A stretch of 64,000 bases of DNA from an uncultured Marinomonas sp. Lineage in GTDB: Bacteria > Pseudomonadota > Gammaproteobacteria > Pseudomonadales > Marinomonadaceae. The position numbers were made by a program, and so were the translations under genes. The notes beneath the pieces were generated by a model, which was given only the letters and a program-made list of their open reading frames with translations, did no database searches and was not told where the DNA came from. Every line of letters starts with the position of its first letter. Within the stretch, counting starts at the first letter, position 1. Location of the stretch: the NCBI GenBank assembly GCA_947493575.1, contig CANLRQ010000012.1, positions 1-64,000 on the forward strand, written 5' to 3'. This document shows positions 16,202-26,285 of the stretch, piece after piece.

Positions 16202-17779
16202 CTAATCTCCACTCACTAGGCGAACAGAGCGGCCAGCGACTTTGCTCTCCGAGAAAATCAAGCTCCCCCCTGTTAATGTTGCAGCATTATCAACATCAAA
16301 TAATACCACCCACGCTTGATGGCTTTCTGTATTCTCAGGGTCTGAACCATTTGTCCATACCTTAGTACCTGGTTCAGTATTAGGAAAATAATCTGCATTA
16401 ATTGATGGAGATCCTTCGCCAAAATGAACCAAGCCAAACAGCTCATTTGGTGTTGGTAAACGCCAGTTAGTCTTGCCACACAATTTACTTGCATTCACTC
16501 GATCTACAAAAGCACTGGTATTACAGAAGTTTTCACTGCTTTCTGTATATCCAAAACATGCTAATGGCTGTGTATCTTCACCACCTGAGTCGCGACCATT
16601 TTCAGCAATATCAGCGTTGTACCAACTAAAGATATCATCCGCATCATGTAGACCCTGATCTCCTTTAAACTTATTTCCTCCTTGTTTAACCTCCCAAACC
16701 AATCCAGTTACATCATCTTGAACACAATTCCAAAAGGTCTCATCAGCTGCCAAAGGAGAGCCTAAAGAGTCTAACTTCGTATAACTAAAACCAGCAAAGC
16801 CATCTTCTGAATCATTATTTGTTGCATCTAACCCAACAGAACAATCCTGCTGTTCGAAAAACGTGCCGCTACAATCGCTGTTATGACTTCCAGAAGCATT
16901 AGGATCAGCAACGTAATCAGGAAAGTTGATTCCAAAATCAATGCCAGTATCAGGTATCACTCTAAAAGTAGCCGTTGTTGCAGATACGCTTGGCGTGGCT
17001 GTAGCTTCTACACTAGCGGGACTCTCATTCTCACCAGCATCAACCGCTGTCACCACGAAGAAATAAGGGACATCATTCGTTAATCCCGACACATTCAATA
17101 CGAGATTCGTAACACTAGGAATCAAAGTTCCACCGGACAATGTGGCATAATTGGTGATATCTGTTAGTGCCTCAAAGCTTTCCGTTGCATGGTACACATT
17201 GTAAGACTCTACATCGGTGACTTCATCCCAAGTCAGCTCAACCCTTTGATTTCCTGCCACCGCAACCAAATTCTGCGGCGTAATATTAACGGTAGGCGTT
17301 GCTGATACCTCAACTCCTCGATCACTTTCTCCGGCACTATTAGTCGCCGTCATCATAAAAAAGTATTCCATATTATTGGTAAGATTTTCAATAAGTTGGC
17401 TACTTCCTGTTAAAGCCCCTACTGTCCTACCATCACTGAGAGAAATAACATCCGAAAGATTAGTAAGATCAGCCATACTTTCAAGCGCATAATACACTGT
17501 ATAAGTATCTGCGCCTTCGACTTCAGTCCAAGTTAGGTTTACAGAGCCTTCTCGAGGCTCAGCACTTAAATCATCAACAGTACCAGGAACACTTACTGTC
17601 TCTTCATTCGTATCAGGCTCTTCCGTGGTTGGTTCTTCCGCTGCCGGCTCTTCCGTGGTTGGTTCTTCAGTAGCTGGCTCTTCCGTCGTAGTATCGCTTG
17701 TGGTGCCATCCCCTTCAGGAGTGCCGCAGCCAACCAGAAACAAAGTTATAATCAGTTGAAAAATCCAAAGTCTTTTCAT
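16202..17779 (-). CDS. Lipoprotein with acidic TEEP repeats, two FN3 domains and DUF1566
   Basis: A 525-residue lipoprotein. The signal peptide ends in the lipobox LVGC (Cys at about 18). Then come a low-complexity linker of TEEPA/TTEEP repeats (about 30-60), two fibronectin type III modules (about 65-160 and 165-260) each starting with a 'LTW' strand, and a DUF1566 domain near the C-terminus with LVWEVKQGG and TNWRLPTPNELFGLV. It probably projects from the outer membrane through the repeat stalk. It forms an overlapping pair with the downstream secreted DUF1566 protein, suggesting they act together. Confidence 0.8.
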   Translation of the reverse strand: MKRLWIFQLIITLFLVGCGTPEGDGTTSDTTTEEPATEEPTTEEPAAEEPTTEEPDTNEETVSVPGTVDDLSAEPREGSVNLTWTEVEGADTYTVYYALESMADLTNLSDVISLSDGRTVGALTGSSQLIENLTNNMEYFFMMTATNSAGESDRGVEVSATPTVNITPQNLVAVAGNQRVELTWDEVTDVESYNVYHATESFEALTDITNYATLSGGTLIPSVTNLVLNVSGLTNDVPYFFVVTAVDAGENESPASVEATATPSVSATTATFRVIPDTGIDFGINFPDYVADPNASGSHNSDCSGTFFEQQDCSVGLDATNNDSEDGFAGFSYTKLDSLGSPLAADETFWNCVQDDVTGLVWEVKQGGNKFKGDQGLHDADDIFSWYNADIAENGRDSGGEDTQPLACFGYTESSENFCNTSAFVDRVNASKLCGKTNWRLPTPNELFGLVHFGEGSPSINADYFPNTEPGTKVWTNGSDPENTESHQAWVVLFDVDNAATLTGGSLIFSESKVAGRSVRLVSGD

Positions 17780-17870
17780 AGCACACTCAGTACTCTGTCA
17801 TTCATAATAGGATAAAAGGTCATTATCTAAACAATATCGGCTCAATGGCTTTATTCTTTATTGTAGAGAA

Positions 17871-17907
17871 AAAAAAAGCAAAGTAATGAAAATTACTTTG
17901 CTTTTTT
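17871..17907 (-). terminator. greA intrinsic terminator
   Basis: A 15-bp stem of the form GCAAAGTAA/TTACTTTGC, extended by A/T pairs, lies 24 bp past the greA stop and is followed on the minus strand by eight T residues. It closes the carA-carB-greA transcript. Confidence 0.85.
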
Positions 17908-17930
17908 GACTCATTAGAAATAAAAAATAG

Positions 17931-18407
17931 CTAAATATGAGCTACTTGTTCTATTTCATAAACCACTTCACCACTTGGGATTTTGATATTTACTTCATCA
18001 CCTTCCATTTTTCCAATTATTGCTTTCGCAATTGGAGAGGCATAAGAAATTTGTTTTTGCTTTACGTCCGCTTCATCGTCTCCAACAATACGATACGTAA
18101 CGGTTTCTTCTGTATCCACATTGTAAAGGGTAACCGTTGAACCAAACACAACCTTACCCGTATGAGGAATAGATTTAACATCAATCACTTGAGAATCAGC
18201 TAGTTTACCTTCGATCTCTTTAATGCGACCCTCGGCAAAACCTTGCTCTTCTCTTGCGGCATGATATTCCGCATTTTCTTTTAAATCACCGTGTTCGCGA
18301 GCCGTCGCGATATCCGCAATAATACGCGGGCGATGGACAGTTTTCAGCATGTTCAATTCTTCTCGAAGTGTTGCCTCACCCACCACTGTCATTGGTACTT
18401 TTCTCAT
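17931..18407 (-). CDS. greA: Transcription elongation factor GreA
   Basis: A 158-residue factor that stimulates cleavage of backtracked RNA by RNA polymerase. The N-terminal coiled coil has the catalytic-tip acidic residues in [20 protein letters not shown], followed by the FKBP-like domain ([24 protein letters not shown]). The length equals the E. coli protein. The ATG at 18407 overlaps the carB stop as TAATG, so greA is translationally coupled to carB. Confidence 0.97.
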   Translation of the reverse strand: MRKVPMTVVGEATLREELNMLKTVHRPRIIADIATAREHGDLKENAEYHAAREEQGFAEGRIKEIEGKLADSQVIDVKSIPHTGKVVFGSTVTLYNVDTEETVTYRIVGDDEADVKQKQISYASPIAKAIIGKMEGDEVNIKIPSGEVVYEIEQVAHI

Positions 18408-21400
18408 TATTTCCCCAAATGCAAATCTTGCAATCTTCTAACTTTGGTTTCCTCTTTGAGACTAATCGCTAAGCTTGTCGCCTCAGCACCAGTCATGGTA
18501 GTAGTGTAACAAACCTTACGCTGTAATGCTGTACGACGAATAACTGACGAATCAGCTATTGCTTGAGTCCCTTCTGTCGTATTGATAATGTAGTCAACAT
18601 CACCATTTTTTAACATATCAACAATATGAGGACGACCTTCGTTTACTTTATTTACTTTACGAACAGAAATGCCTTTATCCGCTAAGAATTTTGCTGTTCC
18701 GCCCGTAGCCACAATATCAAATCCAGACTCGATCAAACGCTCAACAACCGCTACTGAATTTTTCTTATCCATGTCTCTTACACTAATAAAAGCGGTTCCC
18801 GACATAGGTAAAACCGTACCACCACCAAGCACCGCTTTATCAAACGCCTCAGCAAATGTGTCACCAATACCCATAACTTCACCCGTTGATTTCATCTCAG
18901 GGCCAAGAATTGGATCAACACCTTGGAACTTATTAAATGGGAATACGGCTTCTTTCACACTGTAATAATTTGGAATAATCTCTTCTGTGAATCCAAGTTC
19001 TTTCAATGATTGTCCAGCCATTACTAATGCTGCAACTTTCGCTAACGATTGACCAATACACTTAGAGACAAAAGGAACCGTACGAGACGCTCTAGGGTTT
19101 ACTTCGATGACATACATCTCACCATCTTGTAACGCCAACTGCGTATTCATAAGACCAATAACCCCTAATTCTAGGGCCATTTTCTTAATCATATCTCGAA
19201 TGATATCTTGGTCTTTTTCTGATAACGAATAAGGAGGCAAAGAACATGCTGAATCACCGGAGTGAACCCCTGCTTGTTCAATATGTTGCATAATGCCGCC
19301 AATCACAACTTGCTCGCCATCAGAAATACAATCTATATCCATTTCTATTGCAGCATTCAAAAAGTGATCTAGCAGTACTGGGCTGTCATTAGACACTTTA
19401 ACTGCATTGGTCATATAACGAACCAGTTCAGATTCATTATAAACAATTTCCATTGCTCGCCCACCTAATACATAGGAAGGTCTTACAACTAAAGGATAAC
19501 CAATTTCAGACGCTTTCATAATGGCTTGGTCAGTACTACGAACCGTTGCATTCTTTGGCTGTTTAAAGCCTAGACGCTGAATCATGCTTTGGAAGCGTTC
19601 ACGATCTTCTGCGCGGTCAATCGCTTCAGGTGTTGTACCTATGATTGGCACCCCTTCAGCTTCTAACGCACGAGCAATCTTCAATGGAGTTTGACCACCA
19701 AATTGAACAATCACACCCATTGGCTTTTCTTTACGGACGATTTCCAACACATCTTCAAGAGTAACAGGCTCAAAGTACAAGCGGTCAGATGTGTCGTAGT
19801 CTGTCGATACGGTTTCAGGGTTACAGTTAACCATGATGGTTTCATAACCACCTTCTCGTAACGCTAAAGCAGCATGTACACAACAATAATCAAACTCAAT
19901 ACCTTGACCAATACGGTTCGGACCACCACCTAATACAACTATTTTTTGACGATCCGTTGGCTCAGCTTCACACTCTTCTTCATACGTTGAATACATGTAC
20001 GCTGTATCTGTTGCAAACTCAGCAGCACAGGTATCAACACGCTTATACACAGGATGAACATCTAATAAGTAACGACGTTCTCTTAATGATTTCTCAGTAA
20101 CATCCAATAATTGAGCAAGACGGGCATCAGAGAAACCTTTGCGCTTAAGACGACGCATTACATCGTAATCAAGATCAACAAGTCCCTTATCAGACAAAGA
20201 CTCTTCGTCTTTTATTAAATCTTCGATTTGCACTAAGAACCAATGATCAACACCCGTTAGTTCATACACTTCATCAACAGATAAACCAGAACGGAAAGCA
20301 TCACCAATATACCAAATACGATCTGAGCCCGGTGATTTCAACTCATAAATAAGCTTTTCTTTAGAGTTTTCTTTACTAAAATTTAACTGGGGATTAAACC
20401 CGTCCGCACCCACTTCAAGACCACGAAGCGCTTTCTGTAAAGATTCTTGGAATGTGCGACCAATCGCCATTACTTCACCCACTGACTTCATTTGAGTCGT
20501 CAAACGATCATTCGCAGTTGGGAACTTTTCAAAGGTAAAGCGAGGTATTTTTGTTACAACATAATCAATTGCAGGCTCAAAACTTGCTGGAGTGCGTCCA
20601 CCAGTAATGTCATTTTGCAATTCATCTAGGGTATAACCAATTGCCAATTTAGCGGCGATTTTTGCAATTGGGAAACCTGTAGCTTTTGATGCTAGTGCAG
20701 AAGAGCGTGATACACGCGGATTCATTTCAATTACAACAAGGCGACCTGTCTTAGGGTCCATACCAAACTGAACGTTCGATCCACCTGTTTCAACACCAAT
20801 TTCACGTAATACAGCAAGAGAAGCATTACGCATAATTTGATATTCTTTATCCGTCAATGTTTGCGCCGGTGCAACTGTAATAGAGTCACCTGTATGAACG
20901 CCCATTGCGTCAAAGTTCTCAATCGTACAAACGATAATGCAGTTGTCGTTTTTATCACGTACAACTTCCATTTCGTATTCTTTCCAACCAATAAGCGATT
21001 CATCAATCAACAATTCATTGGTTGGAGAAAGATCCAGTCCACGGGTACAGATTTCTTCGAACTCTTCCATGTTATAAGCAATACCACCCCCGGTACCACC
21101 CATAGTGAAAGAAGGGCGAATAATACAAGGGAAGCCAACTTCACCTTGTACTTTTAATGCTTCTTCCATATTGTGCGCGATGCCCGCGACAGGGCAAGAT
21201 AGCCCGATAGACTTCATAGCCTTGTCAAAACGATTACGGTCTTCTGCTTTATCAATGGCATCTGCCGTTGCACCAATCATTTCAACATTGTATTTTTCTA
21301 AAACACCATGACGCTCTAGATCTAACGCACAATTTAGAGCTGTTTGCCCACCCATTGTAGGTAAAACCGCATCCGGACGTTCTTTTTCGATAATTTTTTC

Positions 21401-21622
21401 TACTGTTTTCCATTCAACTGGCTCAATATAAGTAGCATCGGCCATAACTGGATCAGTCATAATTGTGGCAGGGTTTGAGTTTACCAAAATAACTCGAAAC
21501 CCTTCTTCACGTAGTGCTTTACACGCTTGTGCACCTGAATAATCAAATTCACATGCTTGTCCGATCACAATCGGGCCAGCACCTAAAATCAATACGCTTT
21601 TTATATCAGTACGCTTTGGCAT
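18407..21622 (-). CDS. carB: Carbamoyl-phosphate synthase large subunit
   Basis: A 1071-residue enzyme with two homologous ATP-grasp halves (about 1-400 and 555-935), an oligomerisation domain between them and a C-terminal MGS-like allosteric domain (about 940-1071). It makes carbamoyl phosphate from bicarbonate, ATP and the ammonia channelled from CarA, feeding arginine and pyrimidine synthesis. Motifs such as [17 protein letters not shown] and [16 protein letters not shown] start the two halves. Full length, with no sign of damage. Confidence 0.98.
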   Translation of the reverse strand: MPKRTDIKSVLILGAGPIVIGQACEFDYSGAQACKALREEGFRVILVNSNPATIMTDPVMADATYIEPVEWKTVEKIIEKERPDAVLPTMGGQTALNCALDLERHGVLEKYNVEMIGATADAIDKAEDRNRFDKAMKSIGLSCPVAGIAHNMEEALKVQGEVGFPCIIRPSFTMGGTGGGIAYNMEEFEEICTRGLDLSPTNELLIDESLIGWKEYEMEVVRDKNDNCIIVCTIENFDAMGVHTGDSITVAPAQTLTDKEYQIMRNASLAVLREIGVETGGSNVQFGMDPKTGRLVVIEMNPRVSRSSALASKATGFPIAKIAAKLAIGYTLDELQNDITGGRTPASFEPAIDYVVTKIPRFTFEKFPTANDRLTTQMKSVGEVMAIGRTFQESLQKALRGLEVGADGFNPQLNFSKENSKEKLIYELKSPGSDRIWYIGDAFRSGLSVDEVYELTGVDHWFLVQIEDLIKDEESLSDKGLVDLDYDVMRRLKRKGFSDARLAQLLDVTEKSLRERRYLLDVHPVYKRVDTCAAEFATDTAYMYSTYEEECEAEPTDRQKIVVLGGGPNRIGQGIEFDYCCVHAALALREGGYETIMVNCNPETVSTDYDTSDRLYFEPVTLEDVLEIVRKEKPMGVIVQFGGQTPLKIARALEAEGVPIIGTTPEAIDRAEDRERFQSMIQRLGFKQPKNATVRSTDQAIMKASEIGYPLVVRPSYVLGGRAMEIVYNESELVRYMTNAVKVSNDSPVLLDHFLNAAIEMDIDCISDGEQVVIGGIMQHIEQAGVHSGDSACSLPPYSLSEKDQDIIRDMIKKMALELGVIGLMNTQLALQDGEMYVIEVNPRASRTVPFVSKCIGQSLAKVAALVMAGQSLKELGFTEEIIPNYYSVKEAVFPFNKFQGVDPILGPEMKSTGEVMGIGDTFAEAFDKAVLGGGTVLPMSGTAFISVRDMDKKNSVAVVERLIESGFDIVATGGTAKFLADKGISVRKVNKVNEGRPHIVDMLKNGDVDYIINTTEGTQAIADSSVIRRTALQRKVCYTTTMTGAEATSLAISLKEETKVRRLQDLHLGK

Positions 21623-21639
21623 AGTAATTCTGTCCCCAG

Positions 21640-22770
21640 TTAGGCTTTATTAGCTTTAATGCTTTCAATAAATTGATCAAACAACGGCGCAACATCATGT
21701 GGACCTGGACTTGCTTCAGGATGACCTTGAAAACTAAATGCTGATTTATCCGTACGAGCTATACCTTGCAAAGATCCATCAAACAAAGACTTATGAGTTG
21801 CCATTAAATTATCTGGCATATTCTCTTCATCCACTGCAAACCCATGGTTTTGACTAGTAATCATTACCGTGCCTTTTTGCACATCCTGTACTGGGTGATT
21901 AGCGCCATGATGGCCAAACTTCATTTTTTTCGTTTTGGCACCGCTGGCTAATGCCAAAAGCTGATGACCAAGGCAAATACCAAAAACAGGAACATCGGCA
22001 GATAAAATAGCTTCGATTGCTGTAATAGCATAGTCACAAGGCTCTGGGTCACCTGGACCATTTGATAAAAATACACCATCTGGATTTAGGGCTAAAACGT
22101 CTTGTGCGGATGTTTGAGCTGGCACCACAGTCAAACGACAGCCACGCTCTACTAACATTCTTAAAATATTACGTTTTACCCCAAAATCATAAGCCACTAC
22201 ATGATACGGCAAGACTTCTGGAGTTGTATGTCCATTGACTAAATCCCATGTGGATTCTGTCCACTCATACGACTCTTTCACGGTAACTTCTTTCGCCAAG
22301 TCCATTCCTTTTAATCCAGGGAAGAATTTCGCACTCGCAACGGCTTCTTCCTCTGAAATGGCATCACCTGCCATAATACAGCCAGCAAGAGAACCTTTTT
22401 CACGTAAGATACGAGTCAGTTTACGCGTATCAATATCCGCTATACCTACTACGCCTTTACGCTTTAGATAAGCATCTAATGTTTCTTCAGAACGCCAGTT
22501 ACTCGCAACAAGAGGTAGATCTCTTATAATAAGTCCATCACACCATATGTTACTCGACTCTTCATCTTCTGAATTGATACCAGTATTGCCAATATGAGGA
22601 TACGTTAAAGTAACGATTTGTCGTGCATAGGAAGGGTCAGTTAGAATTTCTTGATAACCAGTCATTGAGGTATTAAACACTACCTCAGCAGTCGATGAGC
22701 CATTTGCTCCAATCGACGTACCTTTAAATACAGTGCCATCTTCAAGAGCAAGAATTGCTGATGTTGCCAA
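21640..22770 (-). CDS. carA: Carbamoyl-phosphate synthase small subunit
   Basis: A 376-residue glutamine amidotransferase subunit that delivers ammonia to CarB. The class I GATase triad is visible: Cys in [11 protein letters not shown], and His and Glu in [12 protein letters not shown]. The start is TTG at 22770, supported by GGGAGG just upstream and the family N-terminus; E. coli carA also uses TTG. carB begins 17 bp after the stop. A terminator hairpin sits about 34 bp before the start codon. Confidence 0.96.
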   Translation of the reverse strand: MATSAILALEDGTVFKGTSIGANGSSTAEVVFNTSMTGYQEILTDPSYARQIVTLTYPHIGNTGINSEDEESSNIWCDGLIIRDLPLVASNWRSEETLDAYLKRKGVVGIADIDTRKLTRILREKGSLAGCIMAGDAISEEEAVASAKFFPGLKGMDLAKEVTVKESYEWTESTWDLVNGHTTPEVLPYHVVAYDFGVKRNILRMLVERGCRLTVVPAQTSAQDVLALNPDGVFLSNGPGDPEPCDYAITAIEAILSADVPVFGICLGHQLLALASGAKTKKMKFGHHGANHPVQDVQKGTVMITSQNHGFAVDEENMPDNLMATHKSLFDGSLQGIARTDKSAFSFQGHPEASPGPHDVAPLFDQFIESIKANKA

Positions 22771-22803
22771 AGGAGCCTCCCATTTTAAGCCGTTCAGGTT
22801 GCA

Positions 22804-22841
22804 AAAAAGCGAGACGAACAGCGTGGTTCATCTCGCTTTTT
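22804..22841 (-). terminator. Intrinsic terminator in the carA leader (possible attenuator)
   Basis: A 16-bp stem (AAAAAGCGAGA... pairing with TCTCGCTTTTT) with a 6-nt loop, followed by six T residues on the minus strand, lies 34 bp upstream of the carA start. It could merely end the DJ-1 gene 195 bp upstream, but its closeness to carA makes attenuation of carAB plausible. Confidence 0.7.
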
Positions 22842-22988
22842 AGGAATTGCTGTATTGAGGAAATCAACAGAAGAAAAGCCCTCTGAGATGCCCCAAAAAA
22901 TCTTAACAATTCTACTCTCAGGCGATCAGAATATCTACTAAAAAGGCACCATTTGAAGAAGGTATTGTATATTTTTTCAGGTTTTTAC

Positions 22989-23004
22989 TTGACCCAAAAG
23001 TCAA
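22989..23004. promoter_or_regulatory. 16-bp dyad resembling a RutR box upstream of carA
   Basis: TTGACCCAAAAGTCAA has 5-bp inverted arms and agrees with the E. coli RutR consensus TTGACCANNTGGTCAA at 11 of 14 defined positions (consensus recalled). RutR regulates carAB in E. coli. The spacing to any -10 box here is unclear. Confidence 0.35.
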
Positions 23005-23036
23005 GATTAGTATTTCTCTAATAAATAGAAAAATCT

Positions 23037-23588
23037 CTAACATAAAAGAGCATCGGCAACCTCTTGAGCGACATCATAACCTTTCAAGTTCGCCAAGAGG
23101 CTTAACGCGAAAGTCATGGCCGTTGCAGGGCCTTGGCTGGTTAAAATATTATCGTCCATAACAACAGGTTGATCCGAGATGTACTCCGCCCCAATCAAAC
23201 CACTTTCAAAACCGGGATAGCATGTCGCTTGTTTATCTACTAAAAAACCATGAGTTCCAAGCACCAAAGCTGGAGCCGCACAAATAGCTGACAATAAAGC
23301 GTCCTGAATATCATGTTTCTCTAAAATATCCACCAACAATTTACTGTCCCTTAAGTTTTCCGCACCTGGCATTCCACCCGGAAGCGCAATCGCATCGAAC
23401 ATTCGCTCTTGAATATCTGATAACAACACATCCGCTTCTATTTTAGTGCCTCTTGCAGCACAAATAGTTTGATGGTCATGAACACTGGCAACGACCACTT
23501 CCACTCCACCTCTACGCAATACGTCAATAATGGTAATTGCCTCTATTTCTTCACTGCCATCAGCAATAGGTACAAGTAATGTTGCCAT
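23037..23588 (-). CDS. DJ-1/PfpI family protein (YajL-like)
   Basis: A 183-residue cytosolic protein of the DJ-1 superfamily. The nucleophile elbow Cys is in SAICAAPALVL, the oxyanion segment is GGMPGAENLRDS, and the conserved Glu is near residue 15 (DGSEEIEA). It is closest in layout to YajL/ThiJ, which are linked to protein or glyoxal repair, but its precise activity cannot be told from sequence. A MITE copy lies 25 bp upstream of its start. Confidence 0.88.
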   Translation of the reverse strand: MATLLVPIADGSEEIEAITIIDVLRRGGVEVVVASVHDHQTICAARGTKIEADVLLSDIQERMFDAIALPGGMPGAENLRDSKLLVDILEKHDIQDALLSAICAAPALVLGTHGFLVDKQATCYPGFESGLIGAEYISDQPVVMDDNILTSQGPATAMTFALSLLANLKGYDVAQEVADALLC

Positions 23589-23612
23589 CTATTTTTTCCT
23601 TTATGTCATTTT

Positions 23613-23767
23613 GAGACATTTGCACGACTACGACGCTTGCTAATACTTTGTTAAAAACAGATTCAAAATGCGCATTTATCACTCATAAACTCCGCTTTTT
23701 CGTCTGTTTTTACCTCGTCTATTTTTGCCTCGTTTTATCATCGCTCATGACTTCGTGCAAAGTTCTC
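23613..23767. mobile_element. MITE copy A (155 bp)
   Basis: Ends GAGACATTTGCACG and CGTGCAAAGTTCTC are inverted repeats. The element is flanked by 5-bp target duplications ATTTT (23608-23612 and 23768-23772). The interior shares an aactccgctttttcgtct core with copies B and C. An internal partial duplication (cctcgtctatttttgcctcg) makes it the longest copy. It has no coding capacity. Confidence 0.85.
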
Positions 23768-23812
23768 ATTTTATTTTCAGATTAAAGCTTAATTAAATTT
23801 GGTATTCTCTAA

Positions 23813-24250
23813 CTATCTACTCATTAAAAGAGCATTTTCCATACCTGTTGCAGCTGGGTAATAGTTTTTTCTCACTCCGACTTGAGAAAACCCCATCTTT
23901 TCGTACAAAAAAATAGCCGATTGATTAGATTCTCTCACTTCTAAGAAGAAAGAGTCGACTTCCTTAGTTTCCATGTAGGATAGCCAAGTTGACATCAACT
24001 CTTTTGCCAACCCTTGCCGTCTATAACTTGAATGAATTAGCACCAACTCCAATTCAGATTCATTTAAAATAGTTGAGGCTGTTAGCCAACCAACTATTTT
24101 TTTATTGGAAGAATCTCCAGTCTCAATCACCCAATTTGCACGGGAGCAAAGCGCATCCTTAATTAATTTCTCTCCCCATGGATACAAATGACTAATACTA
24201 TCTAATGCAATGATCTCAGCTAAATCTTCTTTTAGTGCGTTTCGAATCAT
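23813..24250 (-). CDS. rimI: Ribosomal protein S18 alanine N-acetyltransferase
   Basis: A 145-residue GNAT-fold acetyltransferase. Acetyl-CoA-binding motif A is HSSYRRQGLAKELM, and FLEVRESNQSAIFLYEKMGF matches the RimI family. RimI acetylates the N-terminal Ala of S18. The ATG at 24250 is chosen because it overlaps the upstream stop (ATGA) and gives the family N-terminus MIRNALKEDL; ten further in-frame upstream residues are not conserved. The HolD-like gene upstream mirrors the E. coli holD-rimI order. Confidence 0.92.
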   Translation of the reverse strand: MIRNALKEDLAEIIALDSISHLYPWGEKLIKDALCSRANWVIETGDSSNKKIVGWLTASTILNESELELVLIHSSYRRQGLAKELMSTWLSYMETKEVDSFFLEVRESNQSAIFLYEKMGFSQVGVRKNYYPAATGMENALLMSR

Positions 24251-25086
24251 ACTAACACCACTTTTTTCATCGCTCCCCATGCGTCCTTCTTTAACTCTGG
24301 AATTCGATACAACTCAGGTAAACTGTCAATATTTACTTTAACCAAATTATGAATAGGTGACGTTTCAGGCAGTAACTCAACTACCTTTTGGAGCTGCTGC
24401 CCAGCGATAATCAAGGTGACGGATGAAGAGAGATCCTCTAGATAGCGCTCTATAAAACTCTCAAACGCCCCCAACATCCAATCAGTCTTTTCTACAAAAT
24501 AGGAGTTATTTAACCTATCCGGCCAAGAGAAATGGGCAGACTGCCATTCTTGTATCGACTGTTTCAGCAATGCCTGCGACATTTTTAATGCCATATTTTC
24601 AATAACATCAAATTCTTGAAACTGCTGAGGAATATGAGTCAATATAAGTAAACGATTCTCTATTGCGTATAATTGTGCCGAAAAAGCTTGAAGCCCAGCG
24701 TCCTCTATTTCTTGAGAAGGAAGAATATCGACGGCAAACTCTTCTATTGGTTGGAGATCCTCAACAATCACTGACGAGTTTGACAGTAGCTCTTCTTTTA
24801 ACTCCGCAACCGTTTTCTGAGTTAACTCGGGATCACTGGCAACAGGAGTGGATTGAAAACCAAAGGAGGATTTATCTTGCTTAGAACCTTTGTCTATTCT
24901 CCCAAGAAATTCCGCTGATTGAGAATGCTCAGTTATCCAAGGTATCGTAGGACGTAAGATAGTTGGCGACTCAAAGGAAGAGTTTTGAGGAACCCAACTG
25001 ACAATTCCCATTTGTTCCAAGCAATATGCTTGTTGAGAGGCATCAATTAACATTGTAATCTCAGGTGACTTTGCATAAAAACGCAC
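24247..25086 (-). CDS. Possible HolD-like protein upstream of rimI
   Basis: A 279-residue protein without membrane segments. Two hints link it to DNA polymerase III subunit psi: an N-terminal YCLEQMGIVSWVP stretch, like the LQQLGITQW motif of HolD, and its place directly before rimI with an ATGA overlap, as in the E. coli holD-rimI pair. It is twice the length of E. coli HolD, with a low-complexity region at about 60-130 and a conserved-looking end (IPELKKDAWGAMKKV). The assignment is tentative. Confidence 0.5.
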   Translation of the reverse strand: MRFYAKSPEITMLIDASQQAYCLEQMGIVSWVPQNSSFESPTILRPTIPWITEHSQSAEFLGRIDKGSKQDKSSFGFQSTPVASDPELTQKTVAELKEELLSNSSVIVEDLQPIEEFAVDILPSQEIEDAGLQAFSAQLYAIENRLLILTHIPQQFQEFDVIENMALKMSQALLKQSIQEWQSAHFSWPDRLNNSYFVEKTDWMLGAFESFIERYLEDLSSSVTLIIAGQQLQKVVELLPETSPIHNLVKVNIDSLPELYRIPELKKDAWGAMKKVVLV

Positions 25087-25222
25087 TTATTTGATCTAAC
25101 GGAGTAATTTCAAATCCAATCATAACAGTATAAGTCTTTTCAACGAATAAATGATGCAACATAACAACAGAATTTTCATACTAAAAAGATAATTCTTCAT
25201 AACCATTCAAACCCAAAAACGC

Positions 25223-25371
25223 TATACTGGCTCTTTAATCTGGTACTCATCACGGAGTGAAACAGGGAAAAATTGCCATTGGACTCCTGTAGAGCACCGA
25301 GTTCCGCCTAAGCCTATTGCACGAATCCGTGTAATTTATGAAATATTATCACGCATATTTTACGGTATATT
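25223..25371 (+). promoter_or_regulatory. Structured 5' leader of the amino-acid transporter operon
   Basis: A TATACT box (25223-25228) could start an RNA near 25235. The next 65 nt fold into a three-way junction: GGT (25242-25244) with ACC (25296-25298) enclosing hairpins ACTC/GAGT (25245-25258) and ACAGG/CCTGT (25262-25290). About 75 nt then remain before the ATG. The shape suggests a riboswitch or protein-binding leader, but no known class was matched. Confidence 0.35.
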
Positions 25372-26172
25372 ATGAAACTATCTAATTTTTTGATCACAGC
25401 GATCACTTCCGTTGCTACCCTTTTTTCCATACCAACATTCGCAGACACGTCTACATTACCAGATTTAAATGGTAGAACCATTGTTGCCGTTACTGAGAAT
25501 GCCTATTCACCATTAAACTTTATCGATCCTGAAACAGGCGATGGAATAGGCTGGGAATACGACGCTTTTAATGAAATTGCCAGTCGATTAAATGCAAAAG
25601 TAGACTGGAAGCTAAGTAGCTGGGACACCATGATACAAGCAGTTAAACAAGGTCAATTTGATGTGGGAATGGATGGCATCACCATCAATGAAGAACGTAA
25701 AAAAGAAATCGATTTCTCTATTCCGTATATGATATCGCAACAATTCATGCTCGTACGTAACAAGGAAGATCGCTTTTCAGATCATACGGAGTTTGCCAAA
25801 AACAATGATTTATTAATCGGTGCTCAGCCAGGTACAACTAACTTTTATGTTGCTGTTTATAACGTGTTAGACGGTAATGAAAACAACAGTCGTATTCAGT
25901 TATTTGAAACATTTGGTGCTTCAGTTCAAGCATTAAAAACTGGAGATGTGGATATGGTTCTAATGGATGCATCATCAGCTCGTGGCTACATTGGCGCAAA
26001 TCCGGGTCAATTTAAGTTAGTAGGAGACCCTCTAGGAACTGAGGAGTTTGGTTTTATCTTAACACCTAACTCAGATTTAACTCCCGCGATCAACGCCGCA
26101 ATTATCAGCATGAAGGAAGATGGAACTTTAGATATGCTCAATAAAAAATGGTTTTTTGATTACAACAACTAA
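25372..26172 (+). CDS. Polar amino-acid ABC transporter substrate-binding protein
   Basis: A 266-residue periplasmic protein with a signal peptide (cleavage near TFADTS, about residue 24) and a family 3 solute-binding fold. Motifs are YSPLNFIDPETGDGIGWEYDAFNEIA, FDVGMDGITINEERKKEIDFSIPY and the hinge segment LLIGAQPGTTNFYV. The substrate is a polar amino acid or related compound, not identifiable further. The permease follows after 113 bp that hold a palindromic element; no ATPase gene is present in the window. Confidence 0.9.
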   Translation: MKLSNFLITAITSVATLFSIPTFADTSTLPDLNGRTIVAVTENAYSPLNFIDPETGDGIGWEYDAFNEIASRLNAKVDWKLSSWDTMIQAVKQGQFDVGMDGITINEERKKEIDFSIPYMISQQFMLVRNKEDRFSDHTEFAKNNDLLIGAQPGTTNFYVAVYNVLDGNENNSRIQLFETFGASVQALKTGDVDMVLMDASSARGYIGANPGQFKLVGDPLGTEEFGFILTPNSDLTPAINAAIISMKEDGTLDMLNKKWFFDYNN

Positions 26173-26224
26173 GGAAGGTGCGAATAAGTCTACAGAGGCT
26201 AGAAGACTTATTCGAGCCGCCCCC
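26171..26224. repeat. Short palindromic element with GGAAGGTGCGAATAAGTC end
   Basis: An 11-bp perfect stem (CGAATAAGTCT at 26181-26191, AGACTTATTCG at 26204-26214) lies within a wider imperfect palindrome starting AAGGAAGGTGCGAATAAG, directly after the binding-protein stop codon. Nearly the same end sequence, inverted, occurs at 34738-34755. It may be a remnant of a mobile element that now serves as an mRNA hairpin between the two transporter genes. Confidence 0.55.
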
Positions 26225-26285
26225 TAACCAACAACAATTTTAGACCGCTTTTTCTTTTAAAAGTGCTCTTATTTTATTAAGCATT

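Noticed and set aside
25242..25320. c-di-GMP-I (GEMM) or cobalamin riboswitch ahead of the ABC transporter
   Set aside because: A short ACAGGG and CCGCCTAA resemblance exists, but the diagnostic GGGACGCAAAGCC segment or B12 core is absent.
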